Shown here: positions 11,241 to 22,864 of the stretch, one piece after another | Layout of the letters: each line of letters begins with the position of its first letter | Position numbering within the stretch: the stretch's first letter is position 1 | From: Litsea cubeba | Taxonomy: Eukaryota > Streptophyta > Magnoliopsida > Laurales > Lauraceae | DNA length: 64,000 nt | Reading direction: 5' to 3' | Assembly (NCBI GenBank): GCA_012931725.1 | Contig: CM022944.1 | Location: forward strand, 33,832,282 to 33,896,281 | Program-made: the position numbers and the translations under genes | Notes under the pieces: generated by a model | Databases searched by the model: none | Told to the model about the DNA's origin: nothing | What the model saw: the letters and a program-made list of their open reading frames with translations, nothing else

Positions 11241-11639
11241 CTACAATTCACGATACGATTCGCGCTGATTTGGATTCTCATCATCTCCCTGTACGTTAGA
11301 AACCACCTCATCATTCTCGTGCTCAATCTCTATACCATCAGATATTGGAATATCATGTTCAGATTCTGGAATATCATGTTCAGATTCATCTCTTTCCATA
11401 GCATGACTAGAATTTTGGGACTGATTGCTATGCATAGGATCTAAATCATCCACATGAGTGCCATTGGAATTGGCAGGCTTCCTATGCCATCTTGGAAGCA
11501 GTGTTGGTCGTTGTAACACAGGTTTCATAAGAGATTTTGCCATTGGTACCTTGCCTGCACGAATGCTAGCAGTCGAGGCTTTATGTTTGTCCTTTCCCAT
11601 GGTAAAAATCTTCCATAAGATAATCAATTGATTAGCCAT
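11241..11639 (-). pseudogene. Probable N-terminal exon of the TNP1-like protein
   Basis: An open minus-strand frame of 132 codons starts MANQLIILWK, or MGKDKHKASTASIRAG twelve codons in. It contains a tandem ESEHDIP repeat and is acidic towards the end (IEIEHENDEVVSNVQGDDEN). Low-complexity acidic N-termini ahead of the conserved core are common in TNP1-type proteins. Its place between TNPD and the TNP1 core on the same strand supports this, but the segment alone carries no domain. Confidence 0.5.
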
Positions 11640-12019
11640 TCTATATGTATTTAAAAAATGAAGAATAAAATTATACTATTATTCACATGCTTGAAGGTTG
11701 AAAAGAGTAAAAACAACAGATATGTTATTCACATCATATCTGCTTCCATATAACAAAACATGCAATTCAAATCAGATGAACATAATCAAACTCATGTGGA
11801 TTCAGCCAATGTCTCATCAGTAGGCCTATCTCAAAAGAAATGGAGATGAAATCACATGCTTACGAATTGATAAGTAGTAATGACTTTTAAGAACTATATT
11901 AAAGATGCCTCTATTAAGGTACAAATAGTTATAGACAGAATGATAATTTTATAAACAAAGAGGTTATATTACAAAACATAAGATCCCTTACATCTTCAAA
12001 ATAATATGGTGGTACATGA

Positions 12020-15000
12020 TCAATCAGTCATTTGTACATTCTGGTCACCCACACAATTTATATTCATATCACTTGTACATGATTGACTATAACTCTCACT
12101 GTAGTCTCTTGGTATTGCATTGATGACATTAAACAGATCTTGTTGAGTCGGATCTTGCACATAAAAAACTTGGTGAACTTGGCTTGCTAAGACAAACGGA
12201 TCATTTTTATAGGTCAATTTCATGCAATTGACAATTGGAAGATTGAACTCATCTAGAGTATTTTGAAACCAATCACATTGAAACAACACAAAGCTTTGAA
12301 ATCCATAATAATCTAACTCAATTATATCCTTCACCACTCCATAGTAAGTAACATCACCAATGATTGGATTTTGATCTCTATTACTTGCAAAACTAGAAGT
12401 GGATGCAGTCACTGCAACCCCACAGTTTTGTGTTCTCTTTCCAAAGTCACGATCATAAATGCGAAACCTAAAACCATTTATGACATAACCTTTGAATCTC
12501 TTGGCAACGTAGTTCGGGCAACGAGATAACCATTTGATATCTTCTGAAACTTGTTGATTTGGTACACGAGCTTCAAACCACTCATGAAATTCTTTGCTAT
12601 GTCCGTGTTCAGTGGCCCACTGCCTTGATCTGCCACGATATCTCTGACTTTCCATAATCTCGAGATGTTCCCTACATTTCAGGCATATAATGTGATAATC
12701 AAAAGTAATAGTTGTATATATTTGTAAAAAAAATATAATGACTTACTCTAGGTACGGGTTGATTGCATCGGTGTTAAACAACACATATCGATGTGCCTGG
12801 ACCCAAGTGGTCTCTTCTAGTGTAAACATTTCACCATTCCTTAAAGGTCGACCGTGCTTTGTTAGTGTAGAAGAACCTTGCAATTCAGTGCCTACATTGT
12901 CAAAATTTCTCTGTAGTCGACTAAATCGCGTGTCAACTCTTTCATGTAAATATCTAGAGCAAAATGTCAAACACTCTTCAGCTATGTAGCCTTCAGCTAT
13001 AGAGCCTTCCGGTCGGCTCCTATTGCGTACATATGATTTCAGAACACTTAGGTACCTAGGAACAAAAAGGATTAACATATAATACTTCTGAAGCATAATC
13101 ACACGAATTACCAAATAAAATATTATACACACCTTTCAATAGGATACATCCATCTGAAATGAACAGGGCCACCAAGTCTAACTTCATGTGCCAAATGAAT
13201 AGGCAAATGCATCATAACATCAAAGAATGATGGAGGAAAAATCATCTCCAATCTACAAAGTGTTTCTGCAATTCTAACTTCCAAGGTGTCGAGATCTTCC
13301 AAATCAATGACTTTTGCACGTATTCCTCTAAAAAAATCACCTAGATGAATCAATGGCTCTGCAACATTGGTAGGCAAAGTTTTCCGAACAGCAAGTTGAA
13401 GCAAATAATGCATCAAGAAATGACAGTCATGACTCTTTAGTCCAGAGATTTTATGCCCTTTAAGTTGCACACACCTTGAAATGTTTGATGCATATCCATC
13501 TGGAACTCTCACACCTTTTAACACTTTACAGAAGTTATCTCTCTCTTTTGACCCCATATAGTGGCATGCCTTGGGCAAATATATTCTATCTGATTCATCC
13601 CCAAGCTCCCTTGGATGAAGGTTATGCCTAACACCGAGTTCTTCTAAATCACGACGGCCTTTCAAATGATCTTTTGATTTTCCATGCATATCTAGAAGTG
13701 TTCCAAGAACATTGTCACATACGTTTTTCTATATCTGCATCACATCAAGATTGTGACGTAGTACGTTGAACTCCCAATATGGTAGCTTGAAGAATATGCT
13801 TCTTTTCTTCCATGGATTATTTTTATTGTCTTTTTTCCTTGCTTGTGTCTTTCCAAATCTGTTTTCTATGCCAATAAGTTGTTCTAAGACATCTGATCCA
13901 GATAATATAGTTGGTGGATCGCCTAGTTCTTTCTTCTCGTAGAATGACTGTGTCATGGCGCCATTTGTGATTCTTATCTAAAAATCTCCGATGTCCAGGA
14001 TAGCAAAATTTCTTACTATTGTGCAGATAAATAGATTTCATGCCATGACAACAAACAGGGCATGCTGATTGTCCTTTCGTGCTCCATCCTGATAACATGG
14101 CATATGCAGAAAAGTCATTGATTGTCCATAACAATGCAGCTCTCATCTGAAAGTATTCTGACCTTGAAGAATCATACGTTTTTATGCCTAATTCCCACAA
14201 CTCCTTCAACTCATCTATCAATGGCTGCAAATAAACATCAATATTGTTACTTGGATATTCTTTACCAAGAATTAAAAGGGCCAACATAAAGTTGGGAGGC
14301 TTCATACACATCGAAGGGGGTAAATTATATGGCACCACAACAACTGGCCACGTGCTATATTGGACACTCATTGTCCTGAAATGATTAAAGCCATCACTTG
14401 CCAGACCAAGCCTTACATTGCGAGAATCAGACGCAAAAGTCGGATCAAGAGAATCTAATACGTTCCAAGCTTCTGAGTCTGCTGGATGCCTGATCTTACC
14501 ATCCTTTGTGCGACCCTCATCATGCCATCTCATATATGCAGCAATTTTTGAGCACATGAACTTACGCTGTAATCTTATTTTCAAAGGAAAATGGCGCAAC
14601 ACCTTTGCGGGAATTCTTCTTCCCATTGGTAATGAGATATGTTCTGATGATGTCGCACGTTGATTTTCATCCTCATTTGTCACCCATCTGCATGCACCAC
14701 ATACCTGACAAAAATCTGCATCTGCATGTTCCTTCCGGAATAACATGCAGTCATTTCTACAAGCATCAATTTTTTTATAACCAAGCCCTAACCCTCTCAA
14801 CATACTACGGGTCTCGTTGAAGCTCTTTGGGATTGTTTTAATTTCTGGCCACGTCACATTCAAAATCTCTAAGAAAGTTGTGAAAGCAGCATTGGTTACC
14901 CCATGAAGGCACTTTGCAAGGAACATCTGGACGATGAGGTTGAGTTTACTTACCGGTGCTCCCGGATATAACTCCTGCTTACAATCAGACATCAATTTAT

Positions 15001-15442
15001 TAAAACTTATTTAAATCAGTGTCAATCCCTCCTCCAAGCTCGTCGTTGATTGCATACTCGTCATCTTCCAGATGTTGGAAAATAGAGGGATGTGCGTCAT
15101 ACAATAGCCCTTCGATGTCATCATCCATATATGGTTCATCTTCCATTTGATCATTAAACTCGACATTAGGAGATGAGACATGCTCCCCATGAAAATTCCA
15201 CTCGGTATACGATTGGTCAATACCTTGACGATCAGATGTGTGTACACATCTTCTCGATTTTGCCACAAGCAATTGTGACAATTCACGCAAGGGCATAAAA
15301 TTTGTCCATCTTGTGCTGCATTGGCAAAAGCCAAATCAAGGAAATCTTTAACTCCATTTATATATATGTTGCTCGCTCTGTCAAAGTGTATCCAACCCGT
15401 ATCCATAGCATACCCTAAAAGGTTTGAGTTGAGCACAAACAA
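12020..15442 (-). pseudogene. TNPD/TNP2-like CACTA transposase, broken by frameshifts and a stop
   Basis: Reading right to left: a transposase-associated N-terminal domain with GWIHFDRASNIYINGVKDFL and CPCVNC (15410-15220); the Transposase_21 (PF02992) core with LMSDCKQELYPG and ACRNDCMLFRKEHADADFC (14995-13960), then GDPPTILSGSDVLEQL and WEFNVLRHNLDVM (13930-13740); the DUF4218 region with LKSHDCHFLMHYLLQLAVR and CRLEMIFPPSFFDVM (13689-13123); an exon with YLSVLKSYVRNRSRPEGSIA (13060-12743); and the DUF4216 region with DVTYYGVVKDIIELDYYG (12655-12020). This full domain order makes the identification secure. Decay: single-base frame changes near 15218 and 15000, another near 13950, and a TAG near 13735 where the family has Glu before KNVCDN. 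It lies upstream of the TNP1-like gene on the same strand and in the same transcription unit. Confidence 0.93.
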
Positions 15443-17560
15443 AAAGAAAAAAGAAAGAAATTAATAACAAGTTACAATCTGTAATTTTATCTTACAAGAT
15501 TATTTTGGCTATTGTTTTATCATATGGAGCATTGAAACCAAAGCCAAATCTGAAATTACTCCTAAATAACACAGAGGGAAAATATAATAGACAACCCACA
15601 AGGCTTTGATTCTAAATAATCAGTTAATTGAGCATTACTCTCCACATTTCAGCAATCAGTTCACCAGACTCATATGCAAACTTTAATTCAAAAGAAAAAA
15701 AAATCGTGGATCTCTTTTTATCTATATGATCCTGTGGCATTGATCACAAGACTTGTGGCATTGATCGATTATGCAACTCATATGGAACTCTTCTTTTTGT
15801 TTTTTTTCATACTTAGCCAATCAGTTCACAAGACTCATATGGAAACTTTAATTTAAAAGAAAAAATCTAGGATTTCTTTTCATCCTATGATCATGTGGCA
15901 TTGGTCGATTATTTTCCTGTGAGAGAGAGAGAGCCTTTTTAGGGTAGGATGCATATGGTTTACACATTTCAGAATATATGCTTTATCCTATGTGTGTACA
16001 CTGTCGGTTTCTTTCAGCATTTATTCTTGGCCTTGTTAAGGGCAAGAGCGCAAATGCAACAAGTTGCAGTGAATTGCCATCCACTTGCGGGTGTGTTTGT
16101 GTGATAAGATAATTTTGTGATAAAGAGGAAAATTATTTTGATTTTATATGCAACCCCACTATATCGCTATGTGGCGTAACATATTTTCATTTCCTGAAAA
16201 AGAAAAAAAAAATGAATTGACATTCCTCAATAGTGAGAATTTCAATTTTCTATGGCAGGGTGGGAATACAAAATTTCTCTCCCGTGGAAACTGAAATATA
16301 TTAAGACAGAATCATTTTGTTGCACAAACAAGTCAGATCAAGGATTAATTGCTAGTTCCAACATGCACCAATGAAATCTTGTAGTCTTTTAAGTGCTCCA
16401 GAGGAGTGTTTTGTCAAATGGTTTGAACCATTGGACAGGCCCCATTCGATTTAAACTGTGCTTTGGACAATCAAGTGCAATCCAAACCCCGTAAGTGATT
16501 AAGAACCATGGTTAAATTAGTGTGAAACAGCAGTTTTGTCTTATTTAATTGACTATAATACTTTTTATTTATTTATTTTATTTATTAAATGGATCAAAAG
16601 TAGTGCTACCTATTCGATTGGTTGGCTCAGGATAAATTAGAATGGAGAAATGAAATTCATGTCGTTGACTCCAATATAATTGGGACATAACTTAAATGAT
16701 GATGATTTTTTTTTTGGCTTGAAGATGATGAATTTATTAGTTAAATAATGACATCAAGGTCAGCCCCTGCCAAACCAATGGTCAGATTGGACCAAACCAT
16801 CTAATCAAGTGGCTTAACCTCCCCCTCATTTTTTCAAACCCTGTCGAAAAGATTAAAACCAAATGATACATTTTGATGATTCATCCAAGGGATCATTTAG
16901 ATGTCAAGTCAAAGGGTTAGGAAATGATGGGTGGGGAAAATAATCATAGTTCATAAGCAAGTTTCCTGCCAATATCTTATATTGATGACCCCCAACCCCC
17001 TATAGTCCTTTAGATCAATAGTACCAATGAACATACAAGGAAAGATGAAACCTTGAAGGGAAAAGGAAACTACTAATAGAAGCAGACATAACCAGGTCCA
17101 CTATGAGAGTGACTGAACTATTATGGCGTTGTATCTGATAGTCTACACACAGATACCACCCTCCCTTTCAAGGAAGGAGCCAAAAAATGCCAACACTCTG
17201 CTCTAATCAATTCAATCAAATGGGCCACCACCCAAATTCATCAGCAAAGCATTAGAAGACAACTTTCCATGGAAAATTTGCATAAAGGTTATTTCGGAAA
17301 ATTGGTCCCCCACCACAGCCATCTTATCTTTCTGCTCCTTTCTCTTTCCCCTCTAGGCCCAATTGGGTTCATGCTCTTGTGATAGATCCAGGAATAATGT
17401 ACACTAATGCTTCTGCACTAATCATTTCATGAGAAAATTAACTAATCACAAGCAATAATCAACCCAAAAAATAAAAAAGAAAAAGGAATCAAAACCATCA
17501 AAACAATCAGGTCAAGTTCATATATCTTGAAGCACAATAAATCGCGCAAAACAGACAGAA
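15443..17560. other. CACTA interior upstream of TNPD, no gene recognised
   Basis: AT-rich DNA. A diverged direct duplication is visible: CAGTTCACCAGACTCATATG at about 15659-15745 and CAGTTCACAAGACTCATATG at about 15822-15912, both followed by a GTGGCATTG(G/A)TC word. A GAGAGAGAGAG run is at 15920-15931. No frame shows a domain. Confidence 0.5.
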
Positions 17561-20380
17561 ACATGCAATCAAAAGCTGAAACAACCATAACCCATATGAT
17601 AATCAATACCCATTTGGTTGAATTTTAAAGAAACATGTGAAATAGGAAAACTCGTATTTATATGAGGGAGTTGCAAGAAAGGAAAGAAAAGATAAGTGGG
17701 TAATGGTGTGACCGCGAGCCACTTGGGTGAGTGGTTGCGTGAGTACTTTACCTTACCCACAAATAAAAAAGAAAAGAAAAGAAAAGAAAGAGTAGAAATA
17801 AAAAATAAAGATCCACTTCAATTCATATAAAAAATAAAGGTCACAAAACTGCAAAATCAACTAAAATTCACACCCCAAACATGTGCAGAAGGGAGGGGAC
17901 TAAGCATCATGCTGTTTATCCAGAGTTGGTAGCACAGCCAGAAGGTTCATTGCTGCAGCCTCAATGTTATTGTCAAGTCATGTTATCAATAAAGAAAAGG
18001 GAGAATTAAGACCAACAGCCTGTTTGTTTCATGTAATTGACTTCCTAGGAATTTTACGACTTCTTATATCTATAAAGGGTTTAAAATGAAGAATCAAAAG
18101 TGTATATCTAAAAAAACAAAAATCAAGTAACCTCCCTAGAATGGAAACTGAATCAAGGGAAGGTATCCATCGCCTTACTAATTCAAACTCTAGGAAAGTA
18201 AGATTCCATCTACATCGCTATCCCACATCTTAAGGCCACCAATTCGCGGGGCCCTATCATCACATGCACATCCAATCTGACCCACAGTACAAACTCCACC
18301 CATTTTCCTTCCATGACATGTTTCATGTGTGGTTTCTTTTCTCATTGCCCAACTCCACCCCCCATAGAATAAAGCTATCCATAGGGAAGGTCAAAAGGAA
18401 CGGAACATGGCCCATCAAGGGTCAGTAATGATGCGGCGCACCACTGTGCATCTGATGCTACAAGGCCTTTATCATGACATGATGGTGGGCCATTCCTATT
18501 CAGCGTGATCCCCTGTCAATGTCCAAGGTAAAGGATTTCCATCCACCACATGATGTATGGTGCGACAAGGTCCCAGGGGACCGCTTGACCTGTGCTCAGG
18601 CTAGTGGGTGAAGGAAATATGCAACTCTTTTTTCAGTTTGATTGAAGACAATGGCCTATCCATGGTCACCTTGTTGGCTGCTTTTCATATTGTTGCTTTG
18701 TCCTTTATGCTGTGCAGAGTGGATGCTTTTGTCATCCCTTTCCTCTCTTTTTTTCCTACTGCTAAAAAGTTGGGACTGTACTCATAAGTATATTAACTGT
18801 TCACATGTGAAACCCTTGGCCCCAGTTGACCTACTCAGACAAGCATGGATGTAACCAGTTCTATTGGGTTGGGCATTAGAGAAACGAAACCAATAGCAGG
18901 ATTGCAAATGATGATTGAATTGTGGGACAGGCCAGGCCAGATAACGAAAAAAGTGAAGAATGCATTTAAACAATACCGTGAAGGAGAATTTGCAGGTATA
19001 AAAGGCTCAAAACTACCAAAGCAAGCTTTCAGAAAATGATCCGTGAGGATGAGATTTGGAGGCAGAAACCAGTTTTGATGCTGAACCAAGGGACATGATG
19101 CTCATGCGTACATCAGACAAGGGAGATCTGCATCTCAAAACTCAAGAGCAGCATGAAGAGAAGATCAAGTGCGATGGAGATTAAATCCGCATGATAAGCC
19201 AGAAATATATTGGAAGGATCAAATTGACATAGATTGATGATAGAAAACAATAACAACGACAACAGCAGCAATAAAAATAGTGAAAAGGTGATGAAAGAAA
19301 AATCATAAAACCACGAATCGGTGAAGAAGCGAGATTGAAATCAATCAATCGAAAAACAGGTCACTCCCCCAATGTAATGTAATGTAATTTTTGTAAGTGG
19401 AGTCAGGATCACAAGGAGGTTTCTCTCTCCCGTCCCCCGCGATGACGTGACGAGATCCATGGCCCTAAATGCGAAACCCACAGGGTGCGGATGAATGAAA
19501 CATTCATGGATTTTTTTTCAATCGCAGAAACATTCATTGATGCCTCTGAGCAGAGGGACTGAGGGAGGGAAAAGAAATCCTTCCTCTCTAAATGCATTTG
19601 ACCATTCAAGCAACACCCTTGTTTGAAAAGGAAGAAAGAATAGTGAGAAAATCACAAATCACAAATGCTGATATGTAAATCATCCTATCCATTGTTACCT
19701 GATGCACCCATCTAACCCATGTCAAATTTTTCACAACAAGTTGATGTTTCCCAGAGAAAAATTAACAGTAACCATCTCACTATTGAATAGAGAATATTAA
19801 CGAAATTGTTAAAAATAAAATTTACCAAAAAAAAAAAACAGAGACATTAACCATTTCGATCTGCCGTATATCTGACGGTCGGGAAAATAAAAACAAACCA
19901 ATAAATAAAAAAGAAGAAAGAATCATAAAATAAAAGTTAAAGAAATCGGCCTTCAGAGCGATAAGAATCCCCACATAAGGCCGGAGAGAGAGCGATTGAG
20001 GGTGGGATAAAGAAGAGAAAGCGTCGAGCAACTCATGATTTCAGATTGAAAACTATTTTTTGATGATGAATGATCAAAAGGGCATCATAGATCCCCACAC
20101 TCAGCACTAAGTTTCTATCCACATGCTCACAGTCGCTTCTAGAACCCTGTCCCTCTCCCGCTCTCCCCCTCTCAGTTGCCTGAGTCTGAGTGAGGTGGTT
20201 TCTTCTTCCAAATTGCTTTTTATTTTCACACCCTGTCATATTTCAACCACCGAACCCACATCTTATACATGGATCTTTCAAACCTCACAACAACCGAATC
20301 CACTTCTCATCCATCTTTCGAACACCTCGCAGCCACCAAACCTACGTTTTTCCCATTCATCTTCTAAACACCCTTCTCAT
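17561..20380. other. CACTA interior, possible captured fragments, no gene recognised
   Basis: On the minus strand about 17900-17975 reads as a protein-like 3' end (AAAMNLLAVLPTLDK, then a stop at 17902), which might be a captured terminal exon. On the plus strand 18845-19039 is open (64 codons; ETKPIAGLQMMIELWDRPGQ), and 18642-18854 begins with a hydrophobic leader-like stretch. I cannot assign any of these to a family. The position between the TNPD start and the right end is where CACTA elements often hold captured host DNA. Confidence 0.35.
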
Positions 20381-20399
20381 TACCAACCGGCCATCTTCA

Positions 20400-20770
20400 T
20401 TAACAAATATCAGATAGGGACGACTTCAAGAAGGGATGAGAATGAGACATTACCTGCAGAGTGGGGAGAGATGCAGAGGCAGCAACGGCAGATTCTCGTT
20501 CCGATCGAGAGACGGAAATAGCAGAGAGAAAGATCGAGATGGAGACCGCCGCACCGTTTCCCGTTCCGATCGAGAGAGAGAAATAGCAGAGAGCATAGAC
20601 CGAGAGTGAGAGCAGAGACCGAGAGCGAGGGCAGAGAGGGCGAGAGTGAGAGCGCAGAGAAAGTGAGAGAAGGGCAAGAGAGAGAGATAAAAAGGGGGAT
20701 CTTGTTTGGCGGGAGAAGAGGGGAAAAAAGGGGGAAATTTGCAAACTTTTTTTTTTGTCCCAAAAAATAT
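20400..20770 (-). promoter_or_regulatory. CT-rich leader-like tract upstream of the CACTA genes
   Basis: On the minus strand this is dense CT-rich sequence, like the pyrimidine-rich 5' leaders of many plant genes. The unit GTTCCGATCGAGAGA(C/G) is repeated (about 20495 and 20563 on the plus strand), each time followed by GGAAATAGCAGAGAG-type sequence. AAATTATATTTTTTGG on the minus strand at about 20763-20778 could be a TATA box. The position upstream of TNPD in the direction of transcription fits, but the start site is not proven. Long frames over the tract (20400-20834) are Ser/Leu-rich low complexity and not genes. Confidence 0.35.
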
Positions 20771-20837
20771 AATTTTCATTGGGAAAAATTATTTTATTTT
20801 TATTATTTGAAAATAAGAAAAAAAATTCTACCAACCT

Positions 20838-21905
20838 TTACCGACGTTTTATATTAAACGTCGGTGATAAATTTTCTAACACTAATTTTAGTCGGTAAAT
20901 AATTTTTCATCGGTAAAGGATTCTGATTTTTAATTTTCCTAAAAATAAAATTAAACAATACCGACGTTTACAAAAAAACATCGCTAAAACCACAAACATT
21001 TATATCTACCTTTTTTAAAACCATAGGCCCCAAATGCAAGATCCAAACCATTAAGGTTCAATTTGGCATCTCTTAAATTTACCTCTTATTATCTTAAACC
21101 GGTTCAAAACAGACATTAGAGCATTTGGGAATGCATTTTACTGTGTCCATTTGAAAAGTGGATAAGAAATAAAACGTCTTTTTCATGTAGTCAAGAAAGT
21201 GGGCAGAATTCAAATAGATACATGTGTCTTAAGCGAAAAGACATTCTTAGTGCACACTGAAATGGACATTACCCATAACAGTCCCATTTTTTCAATTTTT
21301 TTATTACCTTATGGGACCCACAACCATGATCCACACCGTTAGAAATGTGAAGGCCCAACACGGCCACGTGTCCAAATTTCAACCGTTGATCTTTTTCTAA
21401 TTTTAAGAAATTTGCAAAATATCATGAGCCGTTTGATTAAATATTCCGGACATTGTGGGCCCGATAATCACAATCCAAGCCGTTCATATTGTTTGGAAGA
21501 CTAAAAACAGCTATGGGTCCAAAATTTAGCCTCTGATGTGTTCCATAACTTAAGAAAATGTGAAAATTCGGAGAACCGTTGGATTGCACATGTGAAAATA
21601 GATTTAGAAGAAACTATAAAATGGGCAGTCTATGTTTTTTTATTTTTACTTGAATTCTGGACCAATAAATCACAATCCAAACCAGTTCTACCGACGTTTT
21701 ATTTCGTCGGTAAAATAAATAAAATAAAAATTAAAAATGACTTTTACCTAAGTATTTTTTCGTCTGTAAAATAAGAAGAAAAATAAATAAAAATTAAGAA
21801 CTATTATACCAACGTTTTAATTTCGTCGGTAAAATAAATAAAATAAAAATTAAAAAGAATTTTACCAACGTATAAAATAAATAAAATACCAACGTTTCCA
21901 CTTCC
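20838..21905. repeat. Second subterminal-type repeat region (ACCGACGTTT / AAACGTCGGT)
   Basis: Two clusters of the word ACCGACGTTT and its complement, often paired as hairpins (TACCGACGTTTTATATT / AAACGTCGGTG), lie at 20838-20990 and 21688-21900. Between them are two or three diverged ~150-bp units, each with a form of CACAATCCAAACCGTTCAT followed by a GGGCCC or GGACCC word (from about 21302, 21458 and 21655). This style is typical of another CACTA family's ends. TTCAAATGTAGTGTAA near 21930-21945 could be its decayed terminus. No matching start was found, so I call it a nested remnant, tentatively. Confidence 0.5.
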
Positions 21906-21973
21906 TCCATAGCTATAGTCTTTTTCTAAATTTATTCAAATGTAGTGTAAAAGTTTTTATCTTACAATCTAAT

Positions 21974-22815
21974 AACAACGGTGACTACAAAAATCGTTGC
22001 AATAGCGTTTTTCGGCAACGGTTTAAAATCATTTAGCAACGGTTTATCAAAACCGTTGCAATATAGTCAAATAATTTGCAACATTGAAACACTATGTGTT
22101 GCAAAAAAACCCATATTTGCAACGGGTATACTACACATTTAGCAACGGTTTCTGGAACCGTTGCCTTTTAGAGGATCATATTTTACAACTTGCAACGGTT
22201 ATTATCAACATTAGGCAACGGTTGTATAACCGTTGCAAATTATGATAAACTTTTCGCAACAATCCGTTGCACAAACGTTGCAAAATATGAAATTATTTGC
22301 AACGTTTGACAAAAACCGTTGCTAATGATGGAATAATAGGCAACATTTGGACAAAACCGTTGCGTAACCAATGCGAAATGTTAAATGATAGGCAACGGTT
22401 ATAGTAAACCGTTACATAACCGTTGCGAATAATAAAACAACATGCAACATTTGAATAAAACCGTTGCAAAGCCGTTGCCCAATATAATATTACAGGCAAC
22501 GGTTATAGTAAACCATTGCAAATTGTGAAATTGAATGCAACGCACTCAAAAAACCGTTGCTAAATGTTAACGCTTACGCAACAGTTACGATAACTGTTGC
22601 GAACCGTTGCAAAATATGCATTCTTAGGCAACGGTTAATTTGTTCCGTTGCGCAACCGTTGCAAAAGAATTATTTTGTAACGGTTCGTTGCAAACCATTG
22701 CAAAAAGTTACGATTGTGCAACATTTATATAAACTGTTGCATGACCGTTGCTGAAGGGGTTCTTTAGCAAGGGTTACATAACCGTTGCACAGCAACCGTT
22801 GCGAAAGACCCCCTT
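21974..22815. repeat. CACTA right subterminal array (GCAACGGTT / AACCGTTGC)
   Basis: More than 30 copies of the same word as at the left end, in both orientations, with many hairpin pairs (GGCAACGGTTATAGTAAACC recurs). The array is about as long as the left one. It confirms that both ends belong to one element. Confidence 0.92.
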
Positions 22816-22826
22816 TTCTTGTAGTG
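22796..22826 (-). repeat. CACTA right terminal inverted repeat
   Basis: Ends CCCCCTTTTCTTGTAGTG, and the reverse complement starts CACTACAAGAAAAGGGGG. TAA follows at 22827-22829. Confidence 0.93.
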
Positions 22827-22829
22827 TAA
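22827..22829. repeat. Target site duplication TAA, right side of CACTA element
   Basis: Identical to 3795-3797. It lies inside a PMD intron that opens with GTGAGTATTG at 22864 on the minus strand. Confidence 0.85.
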
Positions 22830-22864
22830 GGAGCAAAATAGTTACCAAACATTTCAATACTCAC

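Larger units (their letters stand above)
3798..22826 (-). mobile_element. CACTA (En/Spm) DNA transposon, complete ends, 19,029 bp
   Basis: The left end is CACTACAAGAAATGGGGG and the right end, in reverse complement, is CACTACAAGAAAAGGGGG. The two 31-bp termini match at 27 positions and are flanked by identical TAA. Both ends carry long arrays of GCAACGGTT/AACCGTTGC. The genes lie on the minus strand, so transcription runs from the right end leftward: TNPD-like (15442-12020), then TNP1-like (11639-9200), the usual En/Spm order. Both genes are broken, so the element is non-autonomous. The parts not explained by transposase genes (4610-9170 and 15443-21970) contain a likely captured exon, a LINE scrap, duplications and a second type of subterminal-like repeat. 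It is inserted in an intron of the antisense PMD gene. Confidence 0.93.

Noticed and set aside
18642..18854. Short frame with a signal-peptide-like start
   Set aside because: Hydrophobic leader followed by nothing recognisable, no splice-supported continuation.
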